NCBI GenBank assembly: GCA_033807695.1
Contig: CM066301.1
Coordinates: 992,001 to 1,056,000 of the forward strand
DNA: 64,000 bases
Reading direction: 5' to 3'
DNA from: Daedaleopsis sinensis
Taxonomy: Eukaryota > Basidiomycota > Agaricomycetes > Polyporales > Polyporaceae
Shown here: positions 12,797-24,705 of the stretch, one piece after another
Layout of the letters: each line of letters starts with the position of its first letter
Position numbering within the stretch: position 1 is the stretch's first letter
The notes under the pieces: model-generated
The model's input: the letters and a program-made list of their open reading frames with translations, nothing else
Databases searched by the model: none
Told to the model about the DNA's origin: nothing
Position numbers and translations under genes: made by a program

Positions 12797-13519
12797 ATGT
12801 CATCCATGGAGGTGTCGAAGTGAGCTCTTGTCTACCTGTATGGTCAACATACTAACAGAATCCGAAACAGGTGGCGAAACCTTCCACCACCCCCGGGCTT
12901 CGCGTCGACAGTGTCTTCCGTACGTCCAATCCCCTGCAATAACCAAACCCACATCTCATCGCAGCACTGTAGTCGAAGACGAGCAGCAAAGCCGTGGCAC
13001 CCGCGACCGCGTCGTATGAAGAACTCAAGGCGAAACGCGCATGGGACTTCGCCATCGCGCCAGCGAAGTCTCTGCCGATGCAGGCGTTCATGCTCTACAT
13101 GTCCGGAAGCGGCGTGCAGATCTTCAGCATGGGCATTATCTTTATGCTGCTCTCGAGCCCCTTCAAGAACCTCGCATCCGTGAACACTGGTGCGTCCCCC
13201 ACCGCTCATGCTGTGGTGCATTTCGTTCATGCCCTCCCCTCCGAGACAGCTTTCGCCCCTTTTGCACCCGCGTCGTCGTCTCCCAAATCCTTCTCCACTC
13301 TCCCTCTGCAGAAGATCGTCTATTTCCTTTGCAACCTCCTCACTCTTGGCCTCGGCTTGTGGAAATGTCGGTCGATGGGACTGTTGCCAACGGGCACGGG
13401 GGATTGGCTCGCGTTCGAGACGAGAGGACAGGTGCGTGTTCTTTAAAGATGCGATTCTCCAACGTGACTGACAGTACATATACGATCGCTTCTAGCCCCC
13501 AGAGATACTGTTGCTTTGA
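12797..13519 (+). CDS. emc4: ER membrane protein complex subunit 4
   Basis: EMC4 is a subunit of the ER membrane complex, which inserts tail-anchored and multipass membrane proteins. Five exons (12797-12819, 12871-12919, 12973-13189, 13250-13431, 13496-13519) total 495 nt and encode 164 aa. The protein opens with WRNLPPPPGFAST, then carries the family core LKAKRAWDFAIAPAKSLPMQ, followed by FMLYMSGSGVQIFSMGIIFMLL and a second hydrophobic segment YFLCNLLTLGLGLWKC ahead of MGLLPTGTGDWLAFET. The third exon requires the acceptor at 12972 to keep the frame. Tail to tail with the next gene, with 78 bp between stop codons. Confidence 0.93.
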
Positions 13520-13597
13520 TTCTGAATCCCTCCAGGGCTCGCCCATGTCGTATATATCCGGATATAATGTTTCATTGTACAACACCCCGTTCGACAT

Positions 13598-14129
13598 TCA
13601 CGGCTTGCCCTCGAACCTGAAGACCTCTTCCAGTTCCTGAAGCAAGGATAAAGTTCCATGAGCTGGGCGTATCGGATATCACGAAATGCACGGTGCGTAC
13701 CTGCCACCAAGGTACGGCTCCCCCGCTGCCCGTTGCGCCTTCCACCAGGCTCTCCTGCATGCCGTCGGTCACCTTCCACCACCGCTGTGTCTCCGGGTCC
13801 TCGGAGACGCCCTGCATGTCAGCAGCGTAGTCCGCGCCGGTGTACTTGAAGGTGGCGACGAGCAGCTGCAGGGGCGGATAGTAATGGATCGAGTAGTCGG
13901 CGATGTGGTGCCGCTCGAGCGCCGCGAGGACCCCCGGCCAGACCGCGGCGTGGATCTCCCTGTATTCCTTCTCTGCCTCTGGCTTGAGCTGGCCATAGCG
14001 CACGCGATAGGGAGTGATAGATGCGAGAGGTTAGATTTCAAGCTGGCGTCGGCGCATCGACGCGGCGGTGTGAAACGACATACGCACCTTGATGAGTTGG
14101 CAGACGCGTTTCGAGTGAGGAACGGACAT
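13598..14129 (-). CDS. L-rhamnose mutarotase-like protein (DUF718 family)
   Basis: Small protein of the RhaM/DUF718 family; bacterial RhaM interconverts the alpha and beta anomers of L-rhamnose. Three exons, 14129-14088, 13988-13701 and 13636-13598, total 369 nt (122 aa). The N-terminus joins as KRVCQLIK + LKPEAEKEYREIHAAVWPGV, the family hallmark. Then come HHIADYSIHYYPPLQLLVATFKY with the conserved tyrosine pair, and DPETQRWWKVTDGMQESL with the tryptophan pair of the sugar-binding site. The last exon encodes ELEEVFRFEGKP. The substrate in a fungus may be another sugar; only the fold and likely active-site residues can be read. Confidence 0.88.
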
Positions 14130-14787
14130 ATCGTCGAGGCTATGTGCGCGGGTGTCGACAGCTGCAGCAAGCCCCTGCGGATTGCGAACTGCTCACTATA
14201 AACCCTTTCATGTAGCCGGACTTCGTGACCAGTCCCGGCGGCCCGAATGGCCCGTACATATACTTCGAATACGAGAGGGAGACCATGGCTTGACCATCGC
14301 GGTACCTGTTGGATCCACCCGCGACGCCATGGGCGTTGGCAATCAGGGATATGGATGCATGATGATGATGAAGTTCAATTGCAAAAGGCGTGCATCTGCC
14401 ATCGACTCTCAGGCGGCAGGGATGGATCTGATGATAGGCTATGATTATGATAGTCTGGCCACAAGAGGCCACTGCACCTCTAGTCCAAGTGTGCCAGCGC
14501 AGCCGAAACCTGAGCTGAGACTCTCAGCCTTCATGAGGATGCTGCTAAACAATCAGCCCGGTTGGATACGCCATAGAAAGTCGGGAGCTTTCAGAACGAG
14601 TTGCAATGCCTCGCAAGGAGAGCGACCGCTAAGCATAAATGCATAAAGTCGTGCGGCCACGTTTTCGAACTCCGCCAACTGCGACTCTCCTCCTCCCGCC
14701 GACCACGCCCGCCCTCGCATCTCAACCACCGCCTCCACGCCCTTCGCTTCGACCGTCCATATTCTACGCCGCTTTTGACCATTAGAC
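14130..14787. other. Divergent intergenic region upstream of Rab11
   Basis: About 660 bp between the mutarotase-like and Rab11 start codons. No domain-bearing reading frame recognised; a pyrimidine-rich stretch lies just before the Rab11 ATG. Confidence 0.55.
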
Positions 14788-15887
<1,100 letters not shown>

Positions 15888-16306
15888 GGAGCTCCTCGCC
15901 GTGTAGAGCACCGCTCCTCCGGAGGACGGAGTCGGTCTCGCGGCGGAAGGCGGCGGTGGGAGAGGAGTCGTGGGATACCGCCATCCTCCTGCGATGACAG
16001 CGCTTTCTCGTACGAGCTCTTCTGCATACGTTTACATATGTGCCTGTGTTGTAATTATCTTCCTGTTCTCGCTTGTTCGCGTTCCCCGGTGTGCGGTGGT
16101 GTATGCTCCGTGTTGTTGGTTCTACTGTACATATCATTCTGGAGAATAGAGGAGCATGGATCGATGAAATCTGCGATGGACGACTATGTTGCAATGATGG
16201 GTATGAGATGTATGCGTGAGGTAAGTCCAGTATGTAGGTGAGAGGTAACGGTGCATACGTAGAATACAGTTGTGTCGTAAATCATTAATGGTGTGTCGTC
16301 GTCGAT

Positions 16307-17831
16307 TTATTCGTGCCACACCGGAAGCGCATGTTGAGACATAGCGATCGGGTCGACATGCCTGAAGTAGTGGTCGGGCGTGAGCTTCGGGGGCGGGGCG
16401 AGTATAGTGGGCACCGGCACGCAGCTCGCCCACGGGGGATCCCACGTCCTCACCATCGTCTCCGAGTCCCCTACCACGCCCTGCGCATCGCCCTCCTCCT
16501 CCTTCGAGTCGAGCTCCAGCTCAAGGTCGAAGATCGCTTTCGGCGTGGCGCGGAGGCCCATCATACGGAGCCCATAGAGCGAGATGCGGCCTTCGCCCTT
16601 CCCGAGCGCGAGATGCTGGAACGCCGGGTGCGGCTCCATCGCAGACACTTCCTGCACACGTTACGGGGGTGTATGGTGAGCAGTGAGCCCTAAAATGCGG
16701 GAGATTGGGGATGGAACAGATATCGGACACGCACATCGTAATACCTAGTGACGAGCGCCGCGAGCGCGACAGTCAGCTCGAGGCGCGTGCACGGCCTGCG
16801 TTTGGTGTCCCTGCCTGTGTACCGGAAGGTGACGAGGATGGACCGCGCGGGCTCGTGGTCGGGGTACGCAGGCCACTGCAGGGACAGCCAGTACTAGTCA
16901 GTCCTGGGCCTCTAGGCCTTCGAGCAGCGCGTGCCGAAGGGGACTGAGAAGAGACACTGACCTTTATGCGCACCCATATGTTGTCCCGGTGGTAGTTCTC
17001 GAACACCTTCGTCTTCGCGTCGGCCAGCGCGCGCGCGATCGCGCGCCGTCCCGCGAGGAGAGCCTGCATCGACACGCCCTTCTGCCCGTCTGCCGCCGTC
17101 TTGAGCTCGAGGTCCCACTTGCGAAGCTGCGGGTCCCTGCCGTCATCCTCCTCCCCGTCCTCCCCCTCCCCCTCGCGTTCGTCTCCGCTCCCGCCCTCGC
17201 CTGCGAATTCACATGTACCCTCGCGCTCGCGCTCCGCGTCCGGCTCCGGGGGCGGCAGCGCGGGCAGGAGGTTGCGGATCCTGCCCTCCTCCCAGTCCTT
17301 CTTCGCCTTGGCCTGCTTCTCGCGGATGATCCCGATCCAGGTGCTCCACAAGCGGTTCACGAGGCAGATGTTGAGGCCCCCGAACGAGTGCGTCGTCCAG
17401 CGGTCCTCGCGCTTGTGCCAGAGCTTGAGCTCGTCGCCCGCGAGGACGCGGTCGTACTCCCACGTGCGCTCGTACGGGTACGGATTGTAGAGCAGCCGCG
17501 CGGAGGGGGGCAAGAGCGCAGGCTGCGCGGGGCCTTCGAGCCGCGCGAGGATCTTGGCTTGCATTTCCGCGTCGATGAGCGGCGCGGGCGCGATCGGCCG
17601 CGGGGCGGGCTCGGCGGGGTGGGTCGGGGGCGGGGGGACGGTACTGGGCTCCCCGTCCTCCCATGGACGCCAGGGGCGGTGGGTAGTACTTGCGCTGGCT
17701 TGGGGCCCATCCAGTCCTTCTGGGTTGGGAAGTCGGTCCGGGCTGGTCTCTTGTGGCTCCTCTCCTCGGCTTCGTGAACCGTCTGTGGTGCGACTACGAG
17801 GCTGCATTTGGGGTAACGGCGGTAGGTCCAT
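16307..17831 (-). CDS. Unrecognised protein with acidic insert
   Basis: I do not recognise the family. Exon 1 (from ATG 17831 to about 16,963) encodes a proline-rich head, then a conserved-looking block: YNPYPYERTWEYDRVLAGDE, LKLWHKREDRWTTHSFGG and LNICLVNRLWSTWIGI. An acidic Gly/Glu/Asp tract follows. Splicing adds YWLSLQWPAYPDHEPARSIL, VTFRYTGRDTKRRP and, across a second intron, LVTRYYD + EVSAMEPHPAFQHLALGKG. It ends with PVWHE at 16307. There is no signal peptide or membrane segment. The spliced frame is open throughout and the block structure suggests a real protein, probably cytosolic or nuclear. Convergent with the Rab11 gene. Confidence 0.72.
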
Positions 17832-20751
17832 GTCGTGATGCTCGAGCGCGTGATGGTGGTGAGGACAAAGGGACGAAGATTAGCTGCTACCAGCCACCTC
17901 GCTTACCCAGGTCGTGGCCGAATATAGCAAGTCTTGTGTTCGGATCAACCACCACTTGGTTAGAAAGTACGGAGTGTTAAACTTCCCGCCTCTGTGCAGC
18001 TCTGTGCTGGACAATCAGGCTTGCAAGCATAAATGAGAGCTTCTAGTCGAAGTGAGCATTTGATTGAAGGATACTACAAAGGTAGTACCCACCGGCGTCT
18101 CCACCACGACCCACAGTTTGGATGCTCGGATGTTGCATCCGGGTCCGCTCGAGGGGATCCCCACACTCAAATATACTGTAGTGTGGAGGAGAAGTGTCCA
18201 TTCAGCCGTTGCAAGGGGGATGATGGTGGTCCGAAAGATAGAGGCGACCGAGCATTGAATGCATGCCTCATGTAGGCAAGCAATTTAGATTAGTCTGTTT
18301 CTCCTACGAAGATCAGCCTTTCAAGCTCTAAACCTATGGAAGAGACTTTTACGAAGCCAGCATACACCAGATATACTAGTACTACCCAGTGGTGGTAAGA
18401 GCCTGAGCCTGAACCGACGAGTCGAGGATTGACTCCGAATCCCAAGACAGCCTAATATGAGAGATCGCTCAGTTGCTGTATATCGATGCAATTCAGCCAG
18501 GTCAATATTTCCATTTTTCATTGTGGCAAGGTCTGCAGAGAGAGTGGTGCGGGTGCAGGAAAGATCAGGGCCGAGTATACACCTGTATACACCCTGCAAA
18601 TTCAAGCGCTTTGGGGTTTTCTCTGCCGGGCCGGGTGATCCGGACAGAACCGCCCGTCCTCTGGTAACAGGCGGGCGTCCACTCAGCCTGTTCCGTATCG
18701 ACTACGACGACGACTGATACGCACAGACGACCTCTCGGAATATCCAACGACTTTCTGACCGTGTGGTTACATTAATCTGTGGTGTGACATCATATGACCT
18801 CTGTCCATGCTCATTGGCCGTCTATTATGCTCTCACTGCGTGGTGTATGTCAGTGAGATCACCCTACATCTTTTCTCGGCCCAAAATCGATGTCTAACTT
18901 GCAATATATACAGCACATTCGCAGATCTGAGCCTCGAGTGATATCGAAGGTGTCTGCATATGGCTCTGAAAAAAAACATCTGCCATCTCATATGATGATA
19001 ACTTGAACTGCCAGCGAACAAACTTGACCGTCCGCCGCTGATATTGGGAGTCGGAAGCTCTGTGCGGTGTAGACACGGCGAGTGAGGGTACTGGTACGTC
19101 CGAGTCTTCCAATATAGATGTCAATGCGCGGTCAGTACTAAACGGTCTATAGTTGTCGACTGGTGCAGAATATGGTCACTCAAACTTGGCTCGTTGGAGG
19201 ACCGTTGATGCCATTTTTCTCCGAAGCTAACATCCAGTTACTATTAATGTTGTTGTTGCGACATGTTTGGCTACAGTGCATAGTACGTAGTGCTCTGGTA
19301 TGTCCTCCAGCTTAACATCGAGCAATGCCTTACGCCGCGCCCCGCCACCCATAGGTTCTCGACCGTTGGACTGTGTGATTGTTGGAAATCACACATTGTC
19401 CCCCAGCAGGTATCGTGAACGTCGTTTTCAATGATTTTCGGCTTCCATAAACCGACTGCGACCTTTACTCTCGCCGAAACGTCACGGAACGCTCGGCTTG
19501 TGGGTGAGTGGCACAGGACGTGTGACCCATGACCGGGTATGACTGTCTTCTAGATGCCCCACTTCGTCGCTACGGATGTGTTAATTCATCTGTTCTGGTG
19601 ACGTTGCGTGCTTCTACTCCTCCTCTTCGCCGCACTCGTCACCGTTACGAGCGGGCCGTGGACGTGGTAGGTATCTGGTTCCTCTTCTACTTGATTGTTG
19701 AGTGATGGACATTTCTCTGATCCCAGTACGCCCCTTCGGCTAGTCGTAACCCACTGTTTTGCCAATGCACCGAGTCATGACCAGCATCGACAACGGCATG
19801 CTACACGGAGACTATCCCAGTAATCCCAGGACGGGGCTCTCCGTTCGGCTGAACAAGCCGAACTTGCAAATGGCTAGTCTATCTCGTCGCTCCTCGTAAA
19901 GAGTATCGTGATCCGTAAGTCCGCGCAGTCTGTACCGTCCGCCGTCTGCCCGACGACCATTGACCGTTATACAATACTTGTTACTCCATATCTCAGTACA
20001 GACAGGTAGCCGCATCTACAGGCCTGGCATATGCAAAGCCTACTCGTGCTCTGCAGCGGTGCTTAAGTGGAGTGACAGGAACGATCGCTCTAAGTTGCTG
20101 AAGTACGCATGGGTATCTATCAACTTCTCGAGGTACGTCCAAGGTACGCCTGTATGCTCTCGGCGCGGCTTTGAGCTGGTACGCTTATTTATAGGTTCAT
20201 ATCATGATCGCAGACGAGTCACGCGTATTGACTTGCATTACTTGGGTGACGAACGGCCTCGAAACGAGTGCTTCGGCTGCGATATCTGCAAGCGCTGACG
20301 CCAGCTGTGTCCAGCACACAACTACCATCAGAAATCCCAGGCTTCGTGCACGCGAGTCATCGGTACTGTATGCTCGGCGTGAGACGTTCGAAACCCGCAT
20401 AACGAGCACAAACCTCCCACACATAGGCCCGATGGCGGGCAGAAGCACTCCCCATGCCGTATCGCGATCAACCTACACTGCCAAAGGCGAGTATCGGCCG
20501 CGCTCTCGAGCTACACCTCTCTGCTGAAGACTATCTATTGCCATAGCTTCACGCGTTCATTTCGCAAGTCATGCGGCGAGCGTATAGCAGCCATTCGACC
20601 TCGCTCCATGCATGATCATATCCCTTTGGTAATGAACGATCACCTTCTATCTATCAATGTGTATGCCTAGCGCTCCATGTCATCGCGAACATAAAAGGAT
20701 GCGTACGTCGCAGGGTGCAACCCCATCGCCCAGTAGCACACTCCTACCGCG
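17832..20751. other. 2.9 kb without a recognisable gene
   Basis: Only short frames without domains are present on either strand. Near 19,570-19,760 a short open stretch is followed by a plausible intron (GTAGGTAT...CCCAG), which may be the trace of a decayed gene, but it cannot be identified. The last ~100 bp hold the sedolisin promoter. Confidence 0.5.
20686..20696 (+). promoter_or_regulatory. Possible TATA element of the sedolisin gene
   Basis: The sequence AACATAAAAGG lies about 60 bp upstream of the ATG at 20752, a usual distance for a fungal TATA-type promoter of a secreted enzyme. Confidence 0.35.
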
Positions 20752-23170
20752 ATGGCCTTCTCCAAGCTGCTTCTCTGCCTCGCCACCCTCGCCGTCAGCG
20801 CAGTCGCGACCCCTTTGCGAGCCGTCCACGGGTCCCGGGACGTCCCGCATGGATGGTCTCTCCACCGTCGGGCGGACCCTGATGCGCTCGTCCCGCTCAA
20901 GTTCTCCCTCGTCCAGTCCAACCTCCACAACCTGGATGCATTCCTGCTTGACATCGCTGACCCGTACTCGCCCAACTACGGCAAGCACTGGTCGCAGGCC
21001 AAGGTTGCCGACACGTTCCGGCCTTCCAAGGAATCTGTCGACACTGTGCACTCGTGGCTGATCGAAGACCTCGGACTCGAGGCGCACAAGGTCCAGCTCA
21101 ACGGCAATCGCGACGCTCTGCAGCTCAACGTCACCGTCGCGGAGGCGGAGAACATCCTTGGGACAGAGTACTACGTCTATCGCTTCGGTGACGACGGCCC
21201 CGAGACCTTAGGCTGCCACAAGGGCTATGCGCTCCCGGAGCACGTCTCGAAGCACGTTGATCTCGTCTGGCCCACCACCCACCTCAAGGCCCCTCGGTTG
21301 GGGCGTAGGGACAGCTCTCGCCCGGGCACCCCAGGCTTCTCGAAGGGTACTGGCGTGCCTAAGATCGCCGTGCAGGTGGGTACATCCGTTCAATTTGAGT
21401 TAACATGAGCTGACGTCAGGGATACATATAGCCTTCGCAGCTGGCGGCTATGGGCTGTGACAAGTCTGTCACCCTCGACTGTCTACGCGACTTGTACAAC
21501 TTCGACTATGAGCCCGTCGCGGGCGATAAGAACACTGTCGGAGTGGGTCAGTGAACTCGAGTTGTCCTCGTATCTGCCAGACTGGGTTTGACACTTTTGC
21601 GATCCGTATTGCAGCCGAGTGGGAACAAGAGATCTACCAACAGTCCGACCTCGACTTGTTCTTCGGGATGTACGAGCCGTCCTCGGTAGGCGTGCAACCC
21701 AAGTTGGTCACCATCGAAGGAGGTCAGTTCGTCGTCACGATGGGCGAACAATCGTGCTCATGACTTCTATCTATAGCCAGTAACAAACCTCCGGGCGACT
21801 TCTCAGAGTCCGAGTTGGACATCGAGTTGATGATGGGCTTGATCGGCCCTAAGCAGAACCTGACCGTATACGAAGTTGGACAGACCTCTTCCTCGCAACA
21901 ACCGAGTGCGTGCTCGATTCTCTGTCGTGCCAGTCTACGGTTCATCATGCTCACACCTGCTGGGAATAGTTGATGAACTGGTTGCTGCATTCGATGCATC
22001 TTACTGCGATGTCGCAGGCGTCAGCAACCAAAGTACAACTGTCAAGCTTACCCTACCCTGGACAGTTCATCTGACAGTCGTCTTGTTCGAACAGACCTCA
22101 CAGACTGCGGCAACAAGCCTATCCCTAACGTGATCTCGATTTCGTACCACTTCCAACCCGACTACCTCAACGACGTCGTCACTCCGATCGTACAGAGGGG
22201 ATGTGCTGAAATAGGCAAGGTTTGAACCTACCCGGAACTAACACTTAGCACATGATACTGAGATGTCCTTTTGTGCCACACATAGCTCAGTCTGACTGGT
22301 GTGACCTTCGTCGCGTCCTCAGGGGACGGCGGTGTCGGGTATTCGCAAGGTCAAGAGTGTCTGGTAAACGGCACCCTCACTTTCTTCGCCGATTCAGGTA
22401 GTTTCGTCGGGCAATTCCCCGCGTCCTGCCCCTACGTCACGGCAGTCGGCGCGACCTCTGTCGCTCCGGGCAACAGTGTACGTATTCTCCGCGCGATGTT
22501 CACCGTTGTAACGCTGATTCCGGAGCTCCGGGTGTAGGTCTCGGACCCCGAAATTGCGACGACCGACTTCCCATCGGGAGGCGGATTCTCGAACAACTTC
22601 GCCTTGCCTGACTGGCAGAAGGACGCGGTGACGAACTACGTCGCGAACTTCGCGCCGCCGTACGCAGATGATATCTACAACAGGTCCGGTCGCGCCTACC
22701 CCGACGTCGGAGCCAACGGGTGAGCATGCTCGCAGAGTGATTCCTGTGGTCAGGGTGGTTGTCTGACTGAACCGGGCGAACAGCTGGCCCATTGCGATCG
22801 CCGAGTCCGGCCAGTTCTTCCTCAGCGGAGGGACATCCGCCTCCGCGCCCATCTTCGCGTCTGTGGTCGCGATGATCAACGACGCGCGTATCGCTATTGG
22901 CAAGAATCCTGTTGGCTGGATCAACCCCGCTGTGCGTACGATGCCGTGATAACTGTGCATACGGTTTCCATGCATGGGCCTGACGAAATACTCTTGCACC
23001 TGCAGCTGTACTCGCCGGCTTTGGCTCACGCGTTCAACGACGTGACGAACGGCACGAACCCCGGCTGCGGTACGCAGGGCTTTGTCGCTGCGCCCGGCTG
23101 GGACCCCGTCACGGGCTTGGGCACGCCCAACTTCCAGAAGCTCAAGGATGCATTCTTGATCCTGCCTTGA
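20752..23170 (+). CDS. Secreted sedolisin-family serine-carboxyl protease (S53)
   Basis: An extracellular acid protease of the sedolisin/tripeptidyl-peptidase group. The signal peptide is MAFSKLLLCLATLAVSAVAT. The S53 prodomain follows (HGWSLHRRADPDALVPLKF, DPYSPNYGKHWSQAKVADTF, LNVTVAEAENILGTEYYVYR). The mature domain is built from later exons. The catalytic Glu and Asp lie in SESELDIEL, the oxyanion Asp in VASSGDGG, and the nucleophile in FLSGGTSASAPIFASVVAM. The C-terminal calcium site is NDVTNGTNPGCGTQGFVAAPGWDPVTGLG. Exon 1 ends at 21375; later joins keep frame with canonical donors, including GTCAGT after GVG and GTACAA after VSNQ. All key residues are present, so the gene looks functional. 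It probably serves nutritional proteolysis at low pH. Confidence 0.95.
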
Positions 23171-23512
23171 GTGGACTTGGGACTTTCTGTGAACATGGGA
23201 CAAAGGTTGGCACTGGCATCTTGTACTATTTTGTGATCATAACATACGGGGACGATGGAACGATCTTCTCATGGGCAGGCAGACAATGAAGGACCTGTTG
23301 TGGACGGCTATGCATGGCGACCTGTAAGTTTACCTATGTCTACTATGAGCCGCAAAAACGATCGGGATAAGTAAGACCTGGTAGTCGCAGGTTGATGGGC
23401 TTTCGAGGAAGTCAATCACGACGAGAATTCTTCGCAAGTTACTCCATATGAGTTATACACGACGTGGATCGTACAAATATACCTTCCTGATGCTGCTGCT
23501 AGTCGGTACACC
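23171..23512. other. Convergent intergenic region
   Basis: About 340 bp between the stop codons of the sedolisin and phosducin-like genes. No gene seen; it should hold both 3' untranslated regions. Confidence 0.6.
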
Positions 23513-24512
23513 TCACAAATCAAACTCGAAGTCCGAATCTGAATCGTCGCCCTTCTTACCCCGTATATTCTTCGGCGCCTTCGCGTTCGTACGAGTGCTT
23601 GCGGAGGGCATCCGCGAAGATGGCTCGTCGTCGCTGAGGTCATCGATATCCGAGCCATCTGAGTTGTCTTCGTTGGGTCTGCGTATCTGCGGAATGATTG
23701 CGCCGGCAAGCATGAGCACCGCTTCCAGTTCTGCGGACGAGTGAGTGGTGAGCACCGCAGCGTCCCGCGATGTTAGTGAAAGTAAACACCTTCTATTTTC
23801 CGTTCTCGTTCTGCGCCCCAGGATACGAGCTGGTTCAGCACCTCGCCCTTGCGGTAAATGATGAACATGGGCAGACGAGCGTCCGGGAGGTTTGCGATGC
23901 ACTTGTCGCCGACGATCGAGACGAACTTGGTATGCGGGTGCCGTTGCGCGAGTATGCGTACGTGCTCTGTCGCACGGTCGCTGTGCGGAATCCTACAGAG
24001 CAGCCATCAGCAACTGCATACACCTTCGCTAGAGCAACTTCAGGACCGGTAAGGGCCATCGCGAGCGTACTTACCCATCTTTGTACAGGAAAACAACGAC
24101 GCCAGTCCCCTTGCCTATCTCGTCGCCCTCTTCGTTGACTTTGCTGGCCTCCGTCACTTCGCGAGTGTAGTCGTCCCGCGCGATGGGGTACACTCGCCCA
24201 AAGCGAGCCATCTCTGTCTTCCGCGCTTCTTGCAGCTTCCTCCGCCTCAGAACCTCCAGTATTCGTTCGGTCTCATCGTCAGGCACGTCCGCGGCCAGTT
24301 CCCTGAGCTGTGCGGCAGAGTAGTTGGCGTATTTCTCCTCGATTGTCGGAGCGGGTGGAGGAGACGGAGTACGCGGGGTCGGAGGCTTCGGAGGGAGGAT
24401 GCCGTGCTTGCGAAGGGCATCGTTGCTACACACGATCGAGTTGAGCGCATCGTCACTTCAAGATAGAGAAGAGTACCTACAATTCTGTGTCTTCGTTCGC
24501 GTTGATTGCCAT
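23513..24512 (-). CDS. Phosducin-like protein (Plp2/PDCL3 group)
   Basis: A cofactor of the CCT chaperonin that helps fold actin and tubulin; the yeast relative PLP2 is essential. Four exons (24512-24481, 24425-24075, 23992-23790, 23730-23513) total 804 nt and give 267 aa. The N-terminus is MAINANEDTEFNDALRKHGI, then LPPKPPTPRTPSP and a helical stretch (YSAAQLRELAADVPDDETER...). The phosducin signature is ARFGRVYPIARDDYTREVTE. The thioredoxin-like domain has GVVVFLYKDG, TKFVSIVGDKCIANLPDARL and PMFIIYRKGE. The tail is acidic and lysine-rich, ending DDSDSDFEFDL. It shares a 193 bp divergent promoter with the Dicer gene. Confidence 0.93.
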
Positions 24513-24705
24513 GAGTGCAGGTCGAGAGTGAGTGTTTCTGCTGCGTTTGTTTCCGCGGCCGAGGTCGCTGTGTATGGCGTCTTTGGGCGCGCAGGCCGCA
24601 GCTACCGCAGTTCAAGCTTGACTCCGCACCCCCACCTCCTGCTATTCCCCCACCCTCTTTTCTTTCTTGTACCTCACCCATGTATTTCTAGTCGACCTTA
24701 CCTCT
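24513..24705. promoter_or_regulatory. Shared divergent promoter, phosducin-like / Dicer
   Basis: 193 bp separates the two opposed start codons. It is rich in pyrimidine runs toward the Dicer start. No TATA box is evident. The small spacing suggests the two genes could be co-regulated from one nucleosome-free region (inference). Confidence 0.5.

Noticed and set aside
20197..20527. Overlapping small frames upstream of the sedolisin gene
   Set aside because: No signal peptide, domain or convincing splice structure on either strand.
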